64,000 bases of DNA from Candidatus Bathyarchaeota archaeon. GTDB taxonomy: Archaea; Thermoproteota; Bathyarchaeia; TCS64. A program made the position numbers and the translations under genes. The DNA lies in assembly GCA_016930055.1 (NCBI GenBank), contig JAFGHP010000020.1:1-64000 (forward strand). The letters are read 5' to 3'. This document shows, piece after piece, positions 1-9,437 of the stretch (positions are counted from its first letter, which is position 1; the number at the start of each line of letters is the position of its first letter). The notes below the pieces were generated by a model. The model did not search any database. It saw nothing but the letters and a program-made list of their open reading frames with translations, and had not been told where the DNA came from.

Positions 1-22
1 AGAAGTCTATGCATTACAATCA

Positions 23-418
23 CTAGTCAAAAGCAGTATACGTCTGAGTATGCTGAACAGTAGTCCAAGAATTCCAAAGCGACCCAAACTTGACAGTAAC
101 CCTAGAATAAGCGTAAGAACCACCATTCTTTACTTCATGTTCATATGTTTCTATCCATACTCCGTAACATGCGGATGCTGCTCCGCTTCCCTCAACATCA
201 TAATAAATCTCGTTACTCTCATACCCAGTGACTGAGGCTTCCACCTCCCACCAGCCTATAAGACATAAACCAACATCATTGCCGTAGCAGTAATCGATTG
301 AGGGATCCGGGTTAGTGTCTCCGCCTACCCATCCAGCGTATACTATTGCTCCTAATATGAGGCTTGATATGATCAGCGCTGCCAGTAGTGAAGTTATACT
401 TTTTTTTGATATTATAGA
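23..418 (-). CDS. Small secreted protein with N-terminal signal peptide (start codon unresolved)
   Basis: The track ORF (23..244) begins at an internal Met. The same frame is open back to 418 and reads ISKKSITSLLAALIISSLILGAIVYAGWVGGDTNPDPSIDYCYGNDVGLCLIGWWEVEASVTGYESNE..., a basic then hydrophobic signal sequence. No ATG/GTG/TTG is in frame there. Confidence 0.55.
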   Translation of the reverse strand, partial: SIISKKSITSLLAALIISSLILGAIVYAGWVGGDTNPDPSIDYCYGNDVGLCLIGWWEVEASVTGYESNEIYYDVEGSGAASACYGVWIETYEHEVKNGGSYAYSRVTVKFGSLWNSWTTVQHTQTYTAFD

Positions 419-472
419 TCACCTGTTTATGAGTAGCTTTATATATATATAAAAAACTTACTATAGTATTAG

Positions 473-1399
473 ATGAATAATACAGTAATAACATGCAAAA
501 ATCTCAAAAAACGATTCAATGACACTTATGTCTTAAAAGGTATTAATCTGAAAATCGATAAAGGGTTCAATGCTGTGATTGGACCTAATGGTGCAGGAAA
601 ATCGGTTTTTTTCCGAATTCTTTTAGGAGGATTATATCCAAGTCAAGGTGAAGCGCGTTTTTTTGGTTATGATTGCTGGAGTGAATCATATAAGATTAGA
701 GAAAAACTGGGTGCGATGATTGAGGATCCTTCTTATCCTGGTTCAATTTCATGTGAAGACTATTTGTCACTAATCTTTAAGCTCCGTAACATACCTAGAA
801 GCGGAACATTTCATGAAGTGCCACGTCTATTAAAGCTCGTAGACCTCTACGATGAGAAAAGTAAAGTTATAAATAAGTTTTCTTCGGGTATGAAGAAGAA
901 GCTGGCTTTTATTGCTGCAATTATAGGTGAACCAGAGTTTCTGTTACTTGATGAACCGCTGGCTAATTTAGATGTAATCATGCGTGAAAAAGTTAAGGGA
1001 ATCATCAAGGATTATTGTAGAGACAATAGATCATCTGTTTTAATGTCTACTCATGTCATTAGTGACATAAACAATATTGCAGATAAGTACATTATAATGC
1101 ATGAAGGTGAAGCGGATTTTCTTGATGACCTTAAAATTAAGAGGTTATTAAGGAGTAATAAGCTAAGAATCGTTTCTGTAAATGTTAGTTTAATGAATAT
1201 TTTGTTAGAATCAGATAAAGTGGTTGCGGTTCAGAAGGATAATAATGGTTTGATTGTTGAGTATAAAGGTAGTTTTGATGACATTGTAAATTTAATTAGC
1301 GGGTTTGATGCTGGCGCGTTTGTTGAAGAGTTTTTTGATGACAAGTTTATTTTAAGTTTAGTGTCTAATTTATTTGAAGGTGATCAGGTTAAGCAATAA
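473..1399 (+). CDS. ABC transporter ATP-binding protein
   Basis: Walker A GPNGAGKS, signature FSSGMKKKLAFIAAIIG, Walker B FLLLDEPLANLD, switch His (MSTHV). Confidence 0.95.
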   Translation: MNNTVITCKNLKKRFNDTYVLKGINLKIDKGFNAVIGPNGAGKSVFFRILLGGLYPSQGEARFFGYDCWSESYKIREKLGAMIEDPSYPGSISCEDYLSLIFKLRNIPRSGTFHEVPRLLKLVDLYDEKSKVINKFSSGMKKKLAFIAAIIGEPEFLLLDEPLANLDVIMREKVKGIIKDYCRDNRSSVLMSTHVISDINNIADKYIIMHEGEADFLDDLKIKRLLRSNKLRIVSVNVSLMNILLESDKVVAVQKDNNGLIVEYKGSFDDIVNLISGFDAGAFVEEFFDDKFILSLVSNLFEGDQVKQ

Positions 1400-2225
1400 T
1401 AGGTTACTTAATTTATTATGGATGGAAATCAAAGAGTCTTTTAGATATCCTGTTTTTGAAATAATAATTTGTGTTTTATTATTTTTCTTGTTCCTCACAG
1501 CTGGTGGCGCAAGTAACATAGGCTTATCAATAAATTCAATTAATCTCTTCACCCTGTTACCATATATTTATAGATCTGTTGTTTTTTATGATAAACGATA
1601 TTTACTCAACATATTCTTATTTGAAGCATTAATTATTCCTGTAATCGTAAACTATAGATTAGCACAAGCAATAGAGAAAAAAGAAGTTGAAACACTCCTC
1701 CTTTTACCAATAAAAAGAGCGGAGCTCTTTTTCATTAAAATATTATCAATATTCTTAGTCTTTACAATAATTAATTCAACGCTATATATTTTATGGAGAA
1801 ACTTATTGATGCAGAATGCTTTCTGGTACTCAGATTATCCAAGCATGATTATTATTATTGCTTACCAGACTCTTCAAATTACAATAGTATCAATTCTTAT
1901 ATCAACTGTTGTTAAGAGATTCGTACCAGCTACAATAGTTTCTTTATTGGCTTTTCAAGCAATTTACTATTTATCAGAAATATTTCGCAACACATATAAT
2001 CCAATATTCTACTTGATGCCTCCGCAATCCTCTAATCTGTTATTTACTTTCCTGGGATACTTTGGTGATTTGCCTTATCCACATTTTGACCAAATATTGG
2101 GCAATAATTTTGATTATTCTCTTTCAACTACATTGATTTTTGGTTCTATCACGATTTTAATTTTAGCAGTTATTTCTGGTTATTATGTTTTCACTAAAAA
2201 GTTGGAGTTTGAGAAAGAACAATGA
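1374..2225 (+). CDS. ABC transporter permease subunit (ABC-2 like)
   Basis: Multi-TM hydrophobic protein overlapping the end of the ATPase gene; architecture matches ABC-2 permeases. Confidence 0.75.
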   Translation: MKVIRLSNNRLLNLLWMEIKESFRYPVFEIIICVLLFFLFLTAGGASNIGLSINSINLFTLLPYIYRSVVFYDKRYLLNIFLFEALIIPVIVNYRLAQAIEKKEVETLLLLPIKRAELFFIKILSIFLVFTIINSTLYILWRNLLMQNAFWYSDYPSMIIIIAYQTLQITIVSILISTVVKRFVPATIVSLLAFQAIYYLSEIFRNTYNPIFYLMPPQSSNLLFTFLGYFGDLPYPHFDQILGNNFDYSLSTTLIFGSITILILAVISGYYVFTKKLEFEKEQ

Positions 2226-2731
2226 GAAGAATTGGTATAATCATATTAATTTTAACTGTAGGGATTTATTTGTCAGATAACACTATATTTGAGATGGCTG
2301 CAAACTATTCGGATACTCTTAATCCTTTAAATAAAGGGCAAGATAATGTCATTCAAATTTTTCGTTTGAATCGTGGTGTTAACAACTTTGCTTTTAGGTT
2401 CAATGAAGTGGATAATTTATTGAATAAGACAAATATGGTTCAAATACAAGTAATGTCTGTTGATCAAGGACTAAAATTACAGTCCGATGAGTATGATACA
2501 ATTTACTCTAAGAACGTTACTTTTGTTGGTTCAAACGTTAATGAGTCTTTTGATATAGATTTCAAGAACAACGGATTATTTCTCGTTTATCTTCAGAATC
2601 TCGGTGAAACAAATTTAGGTGTTAATGGCAAAATCAACACCATAAGAATGGATGCTAATTACCTCACTTACCTTATATTAGTAATTTTAAGTGTATCATT
2701 AATACTATTTGATTCAATTAAAAAAACCTAA
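2222..2731 (+). CDS. Membrane-anchored protein encoded with the ABC transporter
   Basis: Overlaps the permease stop by 4 nt (ATGA); hydrophobic segments at both N- and C-termini with a soluble middle. Confidence 0.6.
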   Translation: MRRIGIIILILTVGIYLSDNTIFEMAANYSDTLNPLNKGQDNVIQIFRLNRGVNNFAFRFNEVDNLLNKTNMVQIQVMSVDQGLKLQSDEYDTIYSKNVTFVGSNVNESFDIDFKNNGLFLVYLQNLGETNLGVNGKINTIRMDANYLTYLILVILSVSLILFDSIKKT

Positions 2732-2783
2732 GCCGATCGGTTATTAATGGATTAAATAAATATTTGAGCATATGATATGATTG

Positions 2784-3662
2784 TTACTTAGAGTAATATT
2801 CGTATACAGTTTTTGATACTTCTGCTATTGCTTCTTCACCTTCATTACTGTCTTTTAGGTGTTTTGTGAAGCAGCATAATATGTATGGTTTAAAGTTTTT
2901 TGGGTATATTATTGCTGTATCATTAACTACGCCTCTGATAGACCCTGTTTTATGAGCTATTTTAACTAATTCTCTTGGAAGATGTTTTGGGATCCTGTTT
3001 CCACCTGTTTGGCATAATTTCATTAATTCGATGATTTCGTCACATGAATTGCGTGATGCTGCTTCACCGTTATAGATTTTTTCTAAAAGTGTTAACATCT
3101 CCTTAGGCGTAGTTACTCCACGGGTCTCATCGACTTCTGATCTTGGACGGATTGACGCTGGTACACTCATTTCAGATTTGTAACGTTCAATAGTACGATC
3201 CTCGTAGGGAAGGTCCAAGAGACCTCCTAGTTCGAAAAGAATCTCTCGACAGGTTGTTATATTCGTTTTTTCTAAGCCAAGCTGCTTCATGTTGAGATTA
3301 ATTTTGTTTTTACCAAGAAGTTGAACTATAATATCTGTAGCAGTGTTATCACTTATCATCATCATGAGGCTTCGATAATCACGAATACTTAAAACAAGTC
3401 CAGGAGTCAATTCTCTAAGGACTCCTGAGCCTGGAACTCTTGAAAAAGCAGTCATAGGAACCTTCTCTTCAAGACCAATTTTACCGTCATCAACTCTATT
3501 ATAAAGGGTTACAATTACGGGAACTTTGAAAATACTCGCAAAAGGAAAGAGAACATCACCATTAATAAAAATCTCTTCGCCAGTTTCTAGATATTTTAAA
3601 GAAATACCTAATATTCCCTGAATATTATTAGAAATTTTTTCCAACTTCTCTATAAGACTCAT
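2784..3662 (-). CDS. Class A beta-lactamase/PBP-like serine hydrolase
   Basis: Ser-x-x-Lys (SIFK), SDN (MMISDNTA), KTG (AHKTGSIRG) and DETRGVTTPKEM resembling the class A DxRDTTTPxxM segment. Start shifted to internal MSLIEKLEK; the track ORF extends to 3731. Confidence 0.8.
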   Translation of the reverse strand: MSLIEKLEKISNNIQGILGISLKYLETGEEIFINGDVLFPFASIFKVPVIVTLYNRVDDGKIGLEEKVPMTAFSRVPGSGVLRELTPGLVLSIRDYRSLMMMISDNTATDIIVQLLGKNKINLNMKQLGLEKTNITTCREILFELGGLLDLPYEDRTIERYKSEMSVPASIRPRSEVDETRGVTTPKEMLTLLEKIYNGEAASRNSCDEIIELMKLCQTGGNRIPKHLPRELVKIAHKTGSIRGVVNDTAIIYPKNFKPYILCCFTKHLKDSNEGEEAIAEVSKTVYEYYSK

Positions 3663-3771
3663 TTTGATCGAATTAATTATAATAGTATAACTAAATATTT
3701 GTTTATAGGTTAACAATTCTAATTGATTCAATAAATTTAAAAAAGATGGTTAACATTTTAATGGAGTATAA

Positions 3772-4257
3772 GTGGATATCCCAAATTTTAATCGGATTCC
3801 TGCAGATAAGTTAAATAAACAAACAAACATCAAAGATAAGATTATTCAATTTGATGTCGAGAAAGTTGCTACTTCCGATGAGACAAGCGTTGACGTGCAA
3901 ATTCAAAATAAAATAAAAAGTTTAAACAAAAAAGAGTTTGACTCTTTTTCAGAGTATGTTTTAATCAGGAAACTAAAAATTAATGGGCATAAGGTAGAGG
4001 GCGATTTAAAAAACCTAGATGTTGATGATGAAAGAACTTTTGTCATTGGATTCAGAAATTATATGGATCTTATTGAAGTCCCAGCGATACAAGTGAATGA
4101 ACATATACCTAAAACAACTTACCTGCATCTAATATTTCTTAAAAACCATGTGGAATATTATGAAGAAAATGAGAAATATTTTGGGCAAATTGGATATGAT
4201 AAGATCATTCAGTATTGGAATGAATGGTATAAAAAAATTAGTAAAAATAAAAACTGA
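3772..4257 (+). CDS. Hypothetical protein
   Basis: 161-codon ORF with charged, soluble composition; no recognised motif. Confidence 0.55.
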   Translation: MDIPNFNRIPADKLNKQTNIKDKIIQFDVEKVATSDETSVDVQIQNKIKSLNKKEFDSFSEYVLIRKLKINGHKVEGDLKNLDVDDERTFVIGFRNYMDLIEVPAIQVNEHIPKTTYLHLIFLKNHVEYYEENEKYFGQIGYDKIIQYWNEWYKKISKNKN

Positions 4258-4335
4258 AAAACCCTAAATTTCTTTAAAAACAAACAAAAGACTTTAATAT
4301 CTTTAAGTGAAGATTGTTGGCTTACAGGTGAATAT

Positions 4336-5293
4336 ATGAGGAATTATTTTTGCTGAATCCTGTAAACGAGATAGTTTAAGTTATTCTCCGAGTTCCTTAC
4401 CTTCTTTAATTGGTAAAACTCCTTTATTAGAATTAACAAAAATTAATGAAACAAAAAACTGTAAGCTTTATGCTAAAGCAGAATTCTTGAATCCAAGTGG
4501 AAGCATCAAAGACCGTATGGTAAATTATGCTTTAGAAGCAGCTGAAAAAAGGGGTGAATTAAAGCACGGAGACACTATTGTTGAGGCTTCTAGTGGTAAC
4601 ACTGGTGTATCTCTGTCAATGTTATCTGCTCTAAAAAAATATAAATCAATAATTGTTGTCCCTGACTCAACTAGTTTAGTTAAAGTTAAAATGATGGAAG
4701 CATACGGCTCAAAAATTGTTTATACTAATTCGAAAGACGGCGTAAATGAGACGCTACAGAAAGCTAAACAAGTCGCTGAAGAAAACAATGCATTTCTTCT
4801 TAACCAGTTTGAGAACCAAGACAACATTAAAGCACATAACATAACTGGAAAGGAAATATTAGACCAAGTAGGCAACGTAGACATATTTGTTGCAGGAATT
4901 GGAACCGGGGGAACTCTTCTAGGAGTAGCAGAGATATTAAAAAAATCAAATCCAGAAACAAGGATAATAGCGGTTGAACCAAAAAAAGCACCAGCTTTCT
5001 ACAACATGTTCTATGACAAAAACCTACCAATAGCTGAAGGAATACCCCACAAAATTGAAGGTATAGGCGAATCCTTCGTACCTGAGCTATTGAAACGAAA
5101 CCAAAACATTGTAGACGAAGTATCATTAGTTACGGATAATGAAGCATTCATGATGAAAAGTCGACTCGCAATAGAAGAAGGACTATTTATCGGAAACTCA
5201 TCAGGAGCTAACGTATATGTTGCACAAAAGTATCTTCACAAAAACAAAATAGTCATAACAATTTTACCCGATACAGGAATGAGATATATCTAA
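4336..5293 (+). CDS. Cysteine synthase-like PLP-dependent enzyme, apparent +1 frame change near the 5' end
   Basis: FLNPSGSIKDRM (PLP Lys), ASSGNTG, GTGGTLLG. The conserved N-terminus SLPSLIGKTPLLELTKINETKNCKLYAKAEFLNPSGSIKDR lies in frame upstream of the track start (4487). The only good ATG (4336, after AGGTGA) is in a different frame. Confidence 0.85.
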
Positions 5294-5437
5294 AACACTT
5301 TATATCAATATATAAATAAAATATTATAATATTATGAGAAGAAATTATTTTAATTTTAAAATCTATTTGGTAATGGGTTATGGTATTAAATAATTTAAAT
5401 TCTCATTTAATAGTTTTATATCCAATCCAAATATACA

Positions 5438-6775
5438 TTACATCATATTTTCAGTAACAGGTTCTAAAGTTTTTAGAATCATTATACCTATTATTCCTGA
5501 AATAATTGAAGCTGTGATAACACCAATTTTAGCATTAGATATATAGTTCGGGATTTTAAAAGCCAAACTGGAGATGAAAATTGACATAGTGAAACCTATT
5601 CCTCCTAAAAATCCTACTCCCACTATATGCTTCCATGTTATTCCTTGAGGCAGAGAAGCAATTTTCAGTTTAATTGCCAACCAAGAGAAGAAGGTTATTC
5701 CTATGGGTTTACCTAAAACAAGACCAGTTATTATACCTAGACTAATAGTATTCGTTAATGATGAAATCCCTGTTTGTGATAGATTGACACCAGAGTTAAC
5801 GAGGGCAAACAAAGGTATAATTATAAAAGATGTAAAATTATGTAATTCTCTTTCCCATTTTTGTATTAAAGGCTCTACCTGAGCGATGTTTTCTTCTAAG
5901 TTTGATATTGCATCAATGCATAATTTATTCAGAAAGATATCATCATTGGCTGGTGCTGAAGTCTCAAATGATTCTAATATTGTCAATGAATCTGTGATGA
6001 ATTTTTGGGGATTAAGTTTTGATCTTGCTGGCACTGTTATAGCTAATAATACTCCAGCAATTGTTGCATGTAAACCAGATGATAAGACAGCTAACCATAA
6101 GGCAATACCAAGGGTTGAGTAAACAATTGGTCGTTTTACTCCCAATCTATTAGCAAAAACGAGGATTAGAAATATTTGTATAGCAATTAATAGTGGAGTA
6201 ATTGCTATTTGATTTGTATAAAATATAGCAATCACAAATATTGCTCCCAAATCATCAATGATTGCTGTAGCGGTTAAGAATACTTTCAGAGAGAGAGGTA
6301 TTTTATTTCCAAGTAATGAAAGGATGCCGAGAGCAAAGGCTATATCTGTTGCCATAGGAATCCCCCAGCCTGAAAATGTTGTTTCTTGTTGATTCAAATA
6401 AATATATATTAGAGCGGGTATTCCCATACCCCCAATTGCAGCAAAAAAGGGTAATATCGCATCTTTAATTTCACTCAGTTCCCCAACCATAAATTCTCGT
6501 TTAATTTCTAAACCAATAATGAGAAAGAAAATGGCCATTAGGCCATCATTTATCCAATGTGATAATGTTTTACTTAGTATATATGATCCGAGAGCTATTG
6601 AGAGGTGGTTTTCCCAAAGATCAAAGTATATTTGGGATAGATGAGAATTTGACCAGATTAATGCAATAATTGTAGTTATTAGTAATATAGTACTACTTGA
6701 TGCCGTTGTTTTAAAAAACTGGTTAAACCTATTCCTAGTTCTTTCTAACATTTCATTTGACCAAAAAGGAATCAT
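5438..6775 (-). CDS. nhaA: Na+/H+ antiporter NhaA
   Basis: INDGLMAIFFLIIGLEIKREF and GWGIPMATDIAFALGILSLLG with TAIIDDLGAI are typical NhaA segments. Confidence 0.95.
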   Translation of the reverse strand: MIPFWSNEMLERTRNRFNQFFKTTASSSTILLITTIIALIWSNSHLSQIYFDLWENHLSIALGSYILSKTLSHWINDGLMAIFFLIIGLEIKREFMVGELSEIKDAILPFFAAIGGMGIPALIYIYLNQQETTFSGWGIPMATDIAFALGILSLLGNKIPLSLKVFLTATAIIDDLGAIFVIAIFYTNQIAITPLLIAIQIFLILVFANRLGVKRPIVYSTLGIALWLAVLSSGLHATIAGVLLAITVPARSKLNPQKFITDSLTILESFETSAPANDDIFLNKLCIDAISNLEENIAQVEPLIQKWERELHNFTSFIIIPLFALVNSGVNLSQTGISSLTNTISLGIITGLVLGKPIGITFFSWLAIKLKIASLPQGITWKHIVGVGFLGGIGFTMSIFISSLAFKIPNYISNAKIGVITASIISGIIGIMILKTLEPVTENMM

Positions 6776-6937
6776 ATATCAAAATATCATATATGAAGAT
6801 TTTTAAACATATATAAAAAATATTAAAAGTTTATATAACTTCAATTGAAATAATCGGATAATTTACTATTACACCAGATTTAGCTAATATATATCGATTA
6901 TTAAAAAGAGCCTTGTTAACTATTTTATTCAAAGCTC

Positions 6938-6996
6938 AGCCTCAGGGTAACTCTGATCGCTCATGTATTCGCTCTAATGCCTTCACATCATTGGCT
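6938..6996 (-). ncRNA. Candidate C/D-box sRNA
   Basis: Minus strand reads AGCC-A-[AUGAUGU]-...-UGAGCGA-UCAGAGUUACC-[CUGA]-GGCU. Terminal AGCC/GGCU stem flanks near-consensus C and D boxes; about 59 nt; more GC-rich than the surrounding intergenic DNA. Confidence 0.4.
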
Positions 6997-7034
6997 ATGC
7001 TTTTAAATTGTTTTTAGGTTATATATGTTACTAA

Positions 7035-7640
7035 TTATTGGATTTTAATTTTTGTTTGTCCAAGATTTTCTTCTGTTTTCTTTTTAATTGTAGTTTCTAA
7101 TATACCGTTTTTATATGTTGAGGTGGCTGTGTTTTCATCTACTTCGAATAAGAAGTCTATTTCTTTAAAATATTTTTTATCGGGGTTAGTAACATTAATT
7201 GTAAGTTTTTTTGGGATCAAGAAAAGGTTAATTTCTTCTTTTTCAACACCTGGTATTTCAGCAATTATTTTTACTTGATCTATTTCTTCAATGATATCGA
7301 TTAATGGTTCTCTTGCTTCTTGTAAATAGACTGGTTTATTGCTTTTATTATCTAGGTTTTGTTTCATGTTACCAAATTCTCTGATTATTGGTTTACCGTC
7401 TTTACCTATTTTTACACTATAACCATATACAAATGGACCGTATTCTTTTTTTATCGAACCATTTGGTAAAACTCGTTCATGCGAAAGATCATCTGGAATT
7501 TCTTCTTCCATTTCTTTAAAAAAATCTGCGATCTCTTTCTCCATATCTTCTATCATTTTTTCGATATCAGGAAAAAAAGGCGATCCGCGTTTCTTTCGTC
7601 TTTTTTCCCAATCTTCCCAAAAAGTCATTGTACCTATCAA
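7035..7640 (-). CDS. hsp20: Hsp20/alpha-crystallin family small heat shock protein
   Basis: VKIIAEIPGVEKEEINLFLIPKKLTINV and C-terminal TYKNGILETTIKK match the alpha-crystallin domain. Confidence 0.88.
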   Translation of the reverse strand: MIGTMTFWEDWEKRRKKRGSPFFPDIEKMIEDMEKEIADFFKEMEEEIPDDLSHERVLPNGSIKKEYGPFVYGYSVKIGKDGKPIIREFGNMKQNLDNKSNKPVYLQEAREPLIDIIEEIDQVKIIAEIPGVEKEEINLFLIPKKLTINVTNPDKKYFKEIDFLFEVDENTATSTYKNGILETTIKKKTEENLGQTKIKIQ

Positions 7641-7707
7641 GAAAATCTATTATATATTAGACTATAAGCATATCTTATTAACATTCAGAAAATCTGAAAC
7701 TTTTCAC

Positions 7708-7723
7708 TAGACTAATTAGTCTA
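7708..7723. promoter_or_regulatory. 16-bp perfect palindrome upstream of hsp20
   Basis: TAGACTAATTAGTCTA, 68 bp upstream of the hsp20 start; a related half-site TTAGACTATAA lies at about 7655. Confidence 0.35.
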
Positions 7724-7973
7724 AATAACGAATTTAAATTTTAAATAAAAAAAATCAGGTGTTTTACTATTGTAATAAAGAAATTAATCTAAATGAAGTA
7801 TAAGAGTTCTTGTCTATTATGTCTAAACTAAAAATTTTAATTAATATAAAATAAGGATTTAAGCCATAATTCATTTCAACGATTAAGCATATTATTTGGT
7901 GACTTAGGTTTTAAAATAAAGTGATTAGTTCTTTCCACTCACCTTAAGAGTAGGTTTACAGAAATTAGACATA

Positions 7974-9122
7974 ATGCCAATCTTAGTAGCATATAATGAA
8001 ATTGCACTCAAAAGCCGTTATGTGAGATCAAGTCTTGAAAGAAAATTAGTATCACAAATAAGTTTTTCATTAAAAAGAGAAGGCTATACTAATTTTAATG
8101 TAACTAGAAGTTTTGGTAGAATCATTATTAATAGTATACCTGATACAGCAGTTGATGTTGTTTCAAGAGTTTTTGGTGTAGTTTTCTCAATTCCTGCAGA
8201 AGCTACAGATACAACAATAGAATCAGTGATAAGTAAGGCTGTAGAAATAGCTGACAGAGAATTATCAGATAATAACACATTTGCGGTTAGACCAAAAGTA
8301 GTTGGAGAACATCCATATAATAGTAGAGATTTAGCTGTTAAAATCGGGTCAGAAATTTTAGAAAAATGCAAAAATAAAAACCCTAAAGTTAACTTAACTA
8401 AACCAGAAGTCACAATTTTTATTGAAGTAAGAAATTCTTCTGCATACATCTATACAAAAACTGTTCCAGGAGTATCGGGTTTACCTTATGGAAGCCAAGG
8501 AGTTGCCATTTCGCTTTTTAGTGGAGGAATTGACAGTCCAGTAGCATCCTGGTTTATGATGAAAAGAGGGGTAGCAATATACCCACTTTTTATGGATCAA
8601 ACACCATATGTTGGCGAATCCTATATTTCAAGAGCAGTTGATGCTTTCGAAAAAATTAAAAAATATGCTCCTACAGATCATTTCCATCTACATATTGCGC
8701 CTATGGGTGAAATAATGGAGATAATTTCGGAAACTAGAGAACCACGTTTCAATTGTATTCTTTGTAAAAGGTCAATGTATAGGATAGCTGAAGAGTTTAG
8801 TAAGCAAAATAATGCTAAAGGCATTGTCACCGGTGAAAGCTTAGGTCAAGTCGCCTCTCAAACATTAGATAATCTTAATGTTCTAAACGCAGCAGTAAAA
8901 ATACCTGTTTTTAGACCATTAATAGGTTTAGATAAAGTCGAGATAGAAGAATACGCTCGTCAAATAAACACATATAATATTACAGCAAAAAAAATTGAGG
9001 GATGTAAAATTACCCCTTCTTCTGCTGCCACCACTTCTAAACTGGAAAAAATCGAAGCTTTAGAAGAAGAACTGGATTTAAAAACACTGTGTATTAAAGC
9101 TGCAAACTTGATACACATTTGA
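7974..9122 (+). CDS. thiI: tRNA 4-thiouridine synthetase/ThiI family
   Basis: THUMP-type N-terminus and PP-loop LFSGGIDSPVASWFMMKRG; FNCILCKRSMYRIAEEF. Confidence 0.93.
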   Translation: MPILVAYNEIALKSRYVRSSLERKLVSQISFSLKREGYTNFNVTRSFGRIIINSIPDTAVDVVSRVFGVVFSIPAEATDTTIESVISKAVEIADRELSDNNTFAVRPKVVGEHPYNSRDLAVKIGSEILEKCKNKNPKVNLTKPEVTIFIEVRNSSAYIYTKTVPGVSGLPYGSQGVAISLFSGGIDSPVASWFMMKRGVAIYPLFMDQTPYVGESYISRAVDAFEKIKKYAPTDHFHLHIAPMGEIMEIISETREPRFNCILCKRSMYRIAEEFSKQNNAKGIVTGESLGQVASQTLDNLNVLNAAVKIPVFRPLIGLDKVEIEEYARQINTYNITAKKIEGCKITPSSAATTSKLEKIEALEEELDLKTLCIKAANLIHI

Positions 9123-9172
9123 AATCATGCTAAAGATATAATATTCTGTAGATACATTGTAATGCGATAATT

Positions 9173-9433
9173 ATGGTTATACCCCCAGAAGCTTTGGCTG
9201 ATAGTGTGGACATAGACTTTGATGAAGTTGAAGAGCATTGGAATGTCTATAAACTTAGTGACGGCACTAAATTAAAAGTAAAATTAATTCTTAGAGGTGT
9301 TAAAAGGCTCCCTCAATACGAGCCTGATGGAACACCCGTTTATGTAATTAACAGTATGAATGTTGTAAGAGCATTGGATGTTCCATCTGAAATAAAAGCA
9401 AAACCCAAAAAATCAAGCATGCCTCCGGTGTAA
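9173..9433 (+). CDS. Conserved hypothetical archaeal protein
   Basis: Short ORF in compact spacing with downstream thyX-like genes; VYKLSDGTKLKVKLILRGVKR...YEPDGTPVYVINSMNVVRALDVP. Confidence 0.7.
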   Translation: MVIPPEALADSVDIDFDEVEEHWNVYKLSDGTKLKVKLILRGVKRLPQYEPDGTPVYVINSMNVVRALDVPSEIKAKPKKSSMPPV

Positions 9434-9437
9434 AACA

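Noticed and set aside
312-494. 60-aa minus-strand ORF 312..494 as an independent gene
   Set aside because: It is an alternative frame over the secreted protein's signal peptide and the ABC upstream region, with no motif; at most its GTG/SD region is relevant to the upstream start problem.
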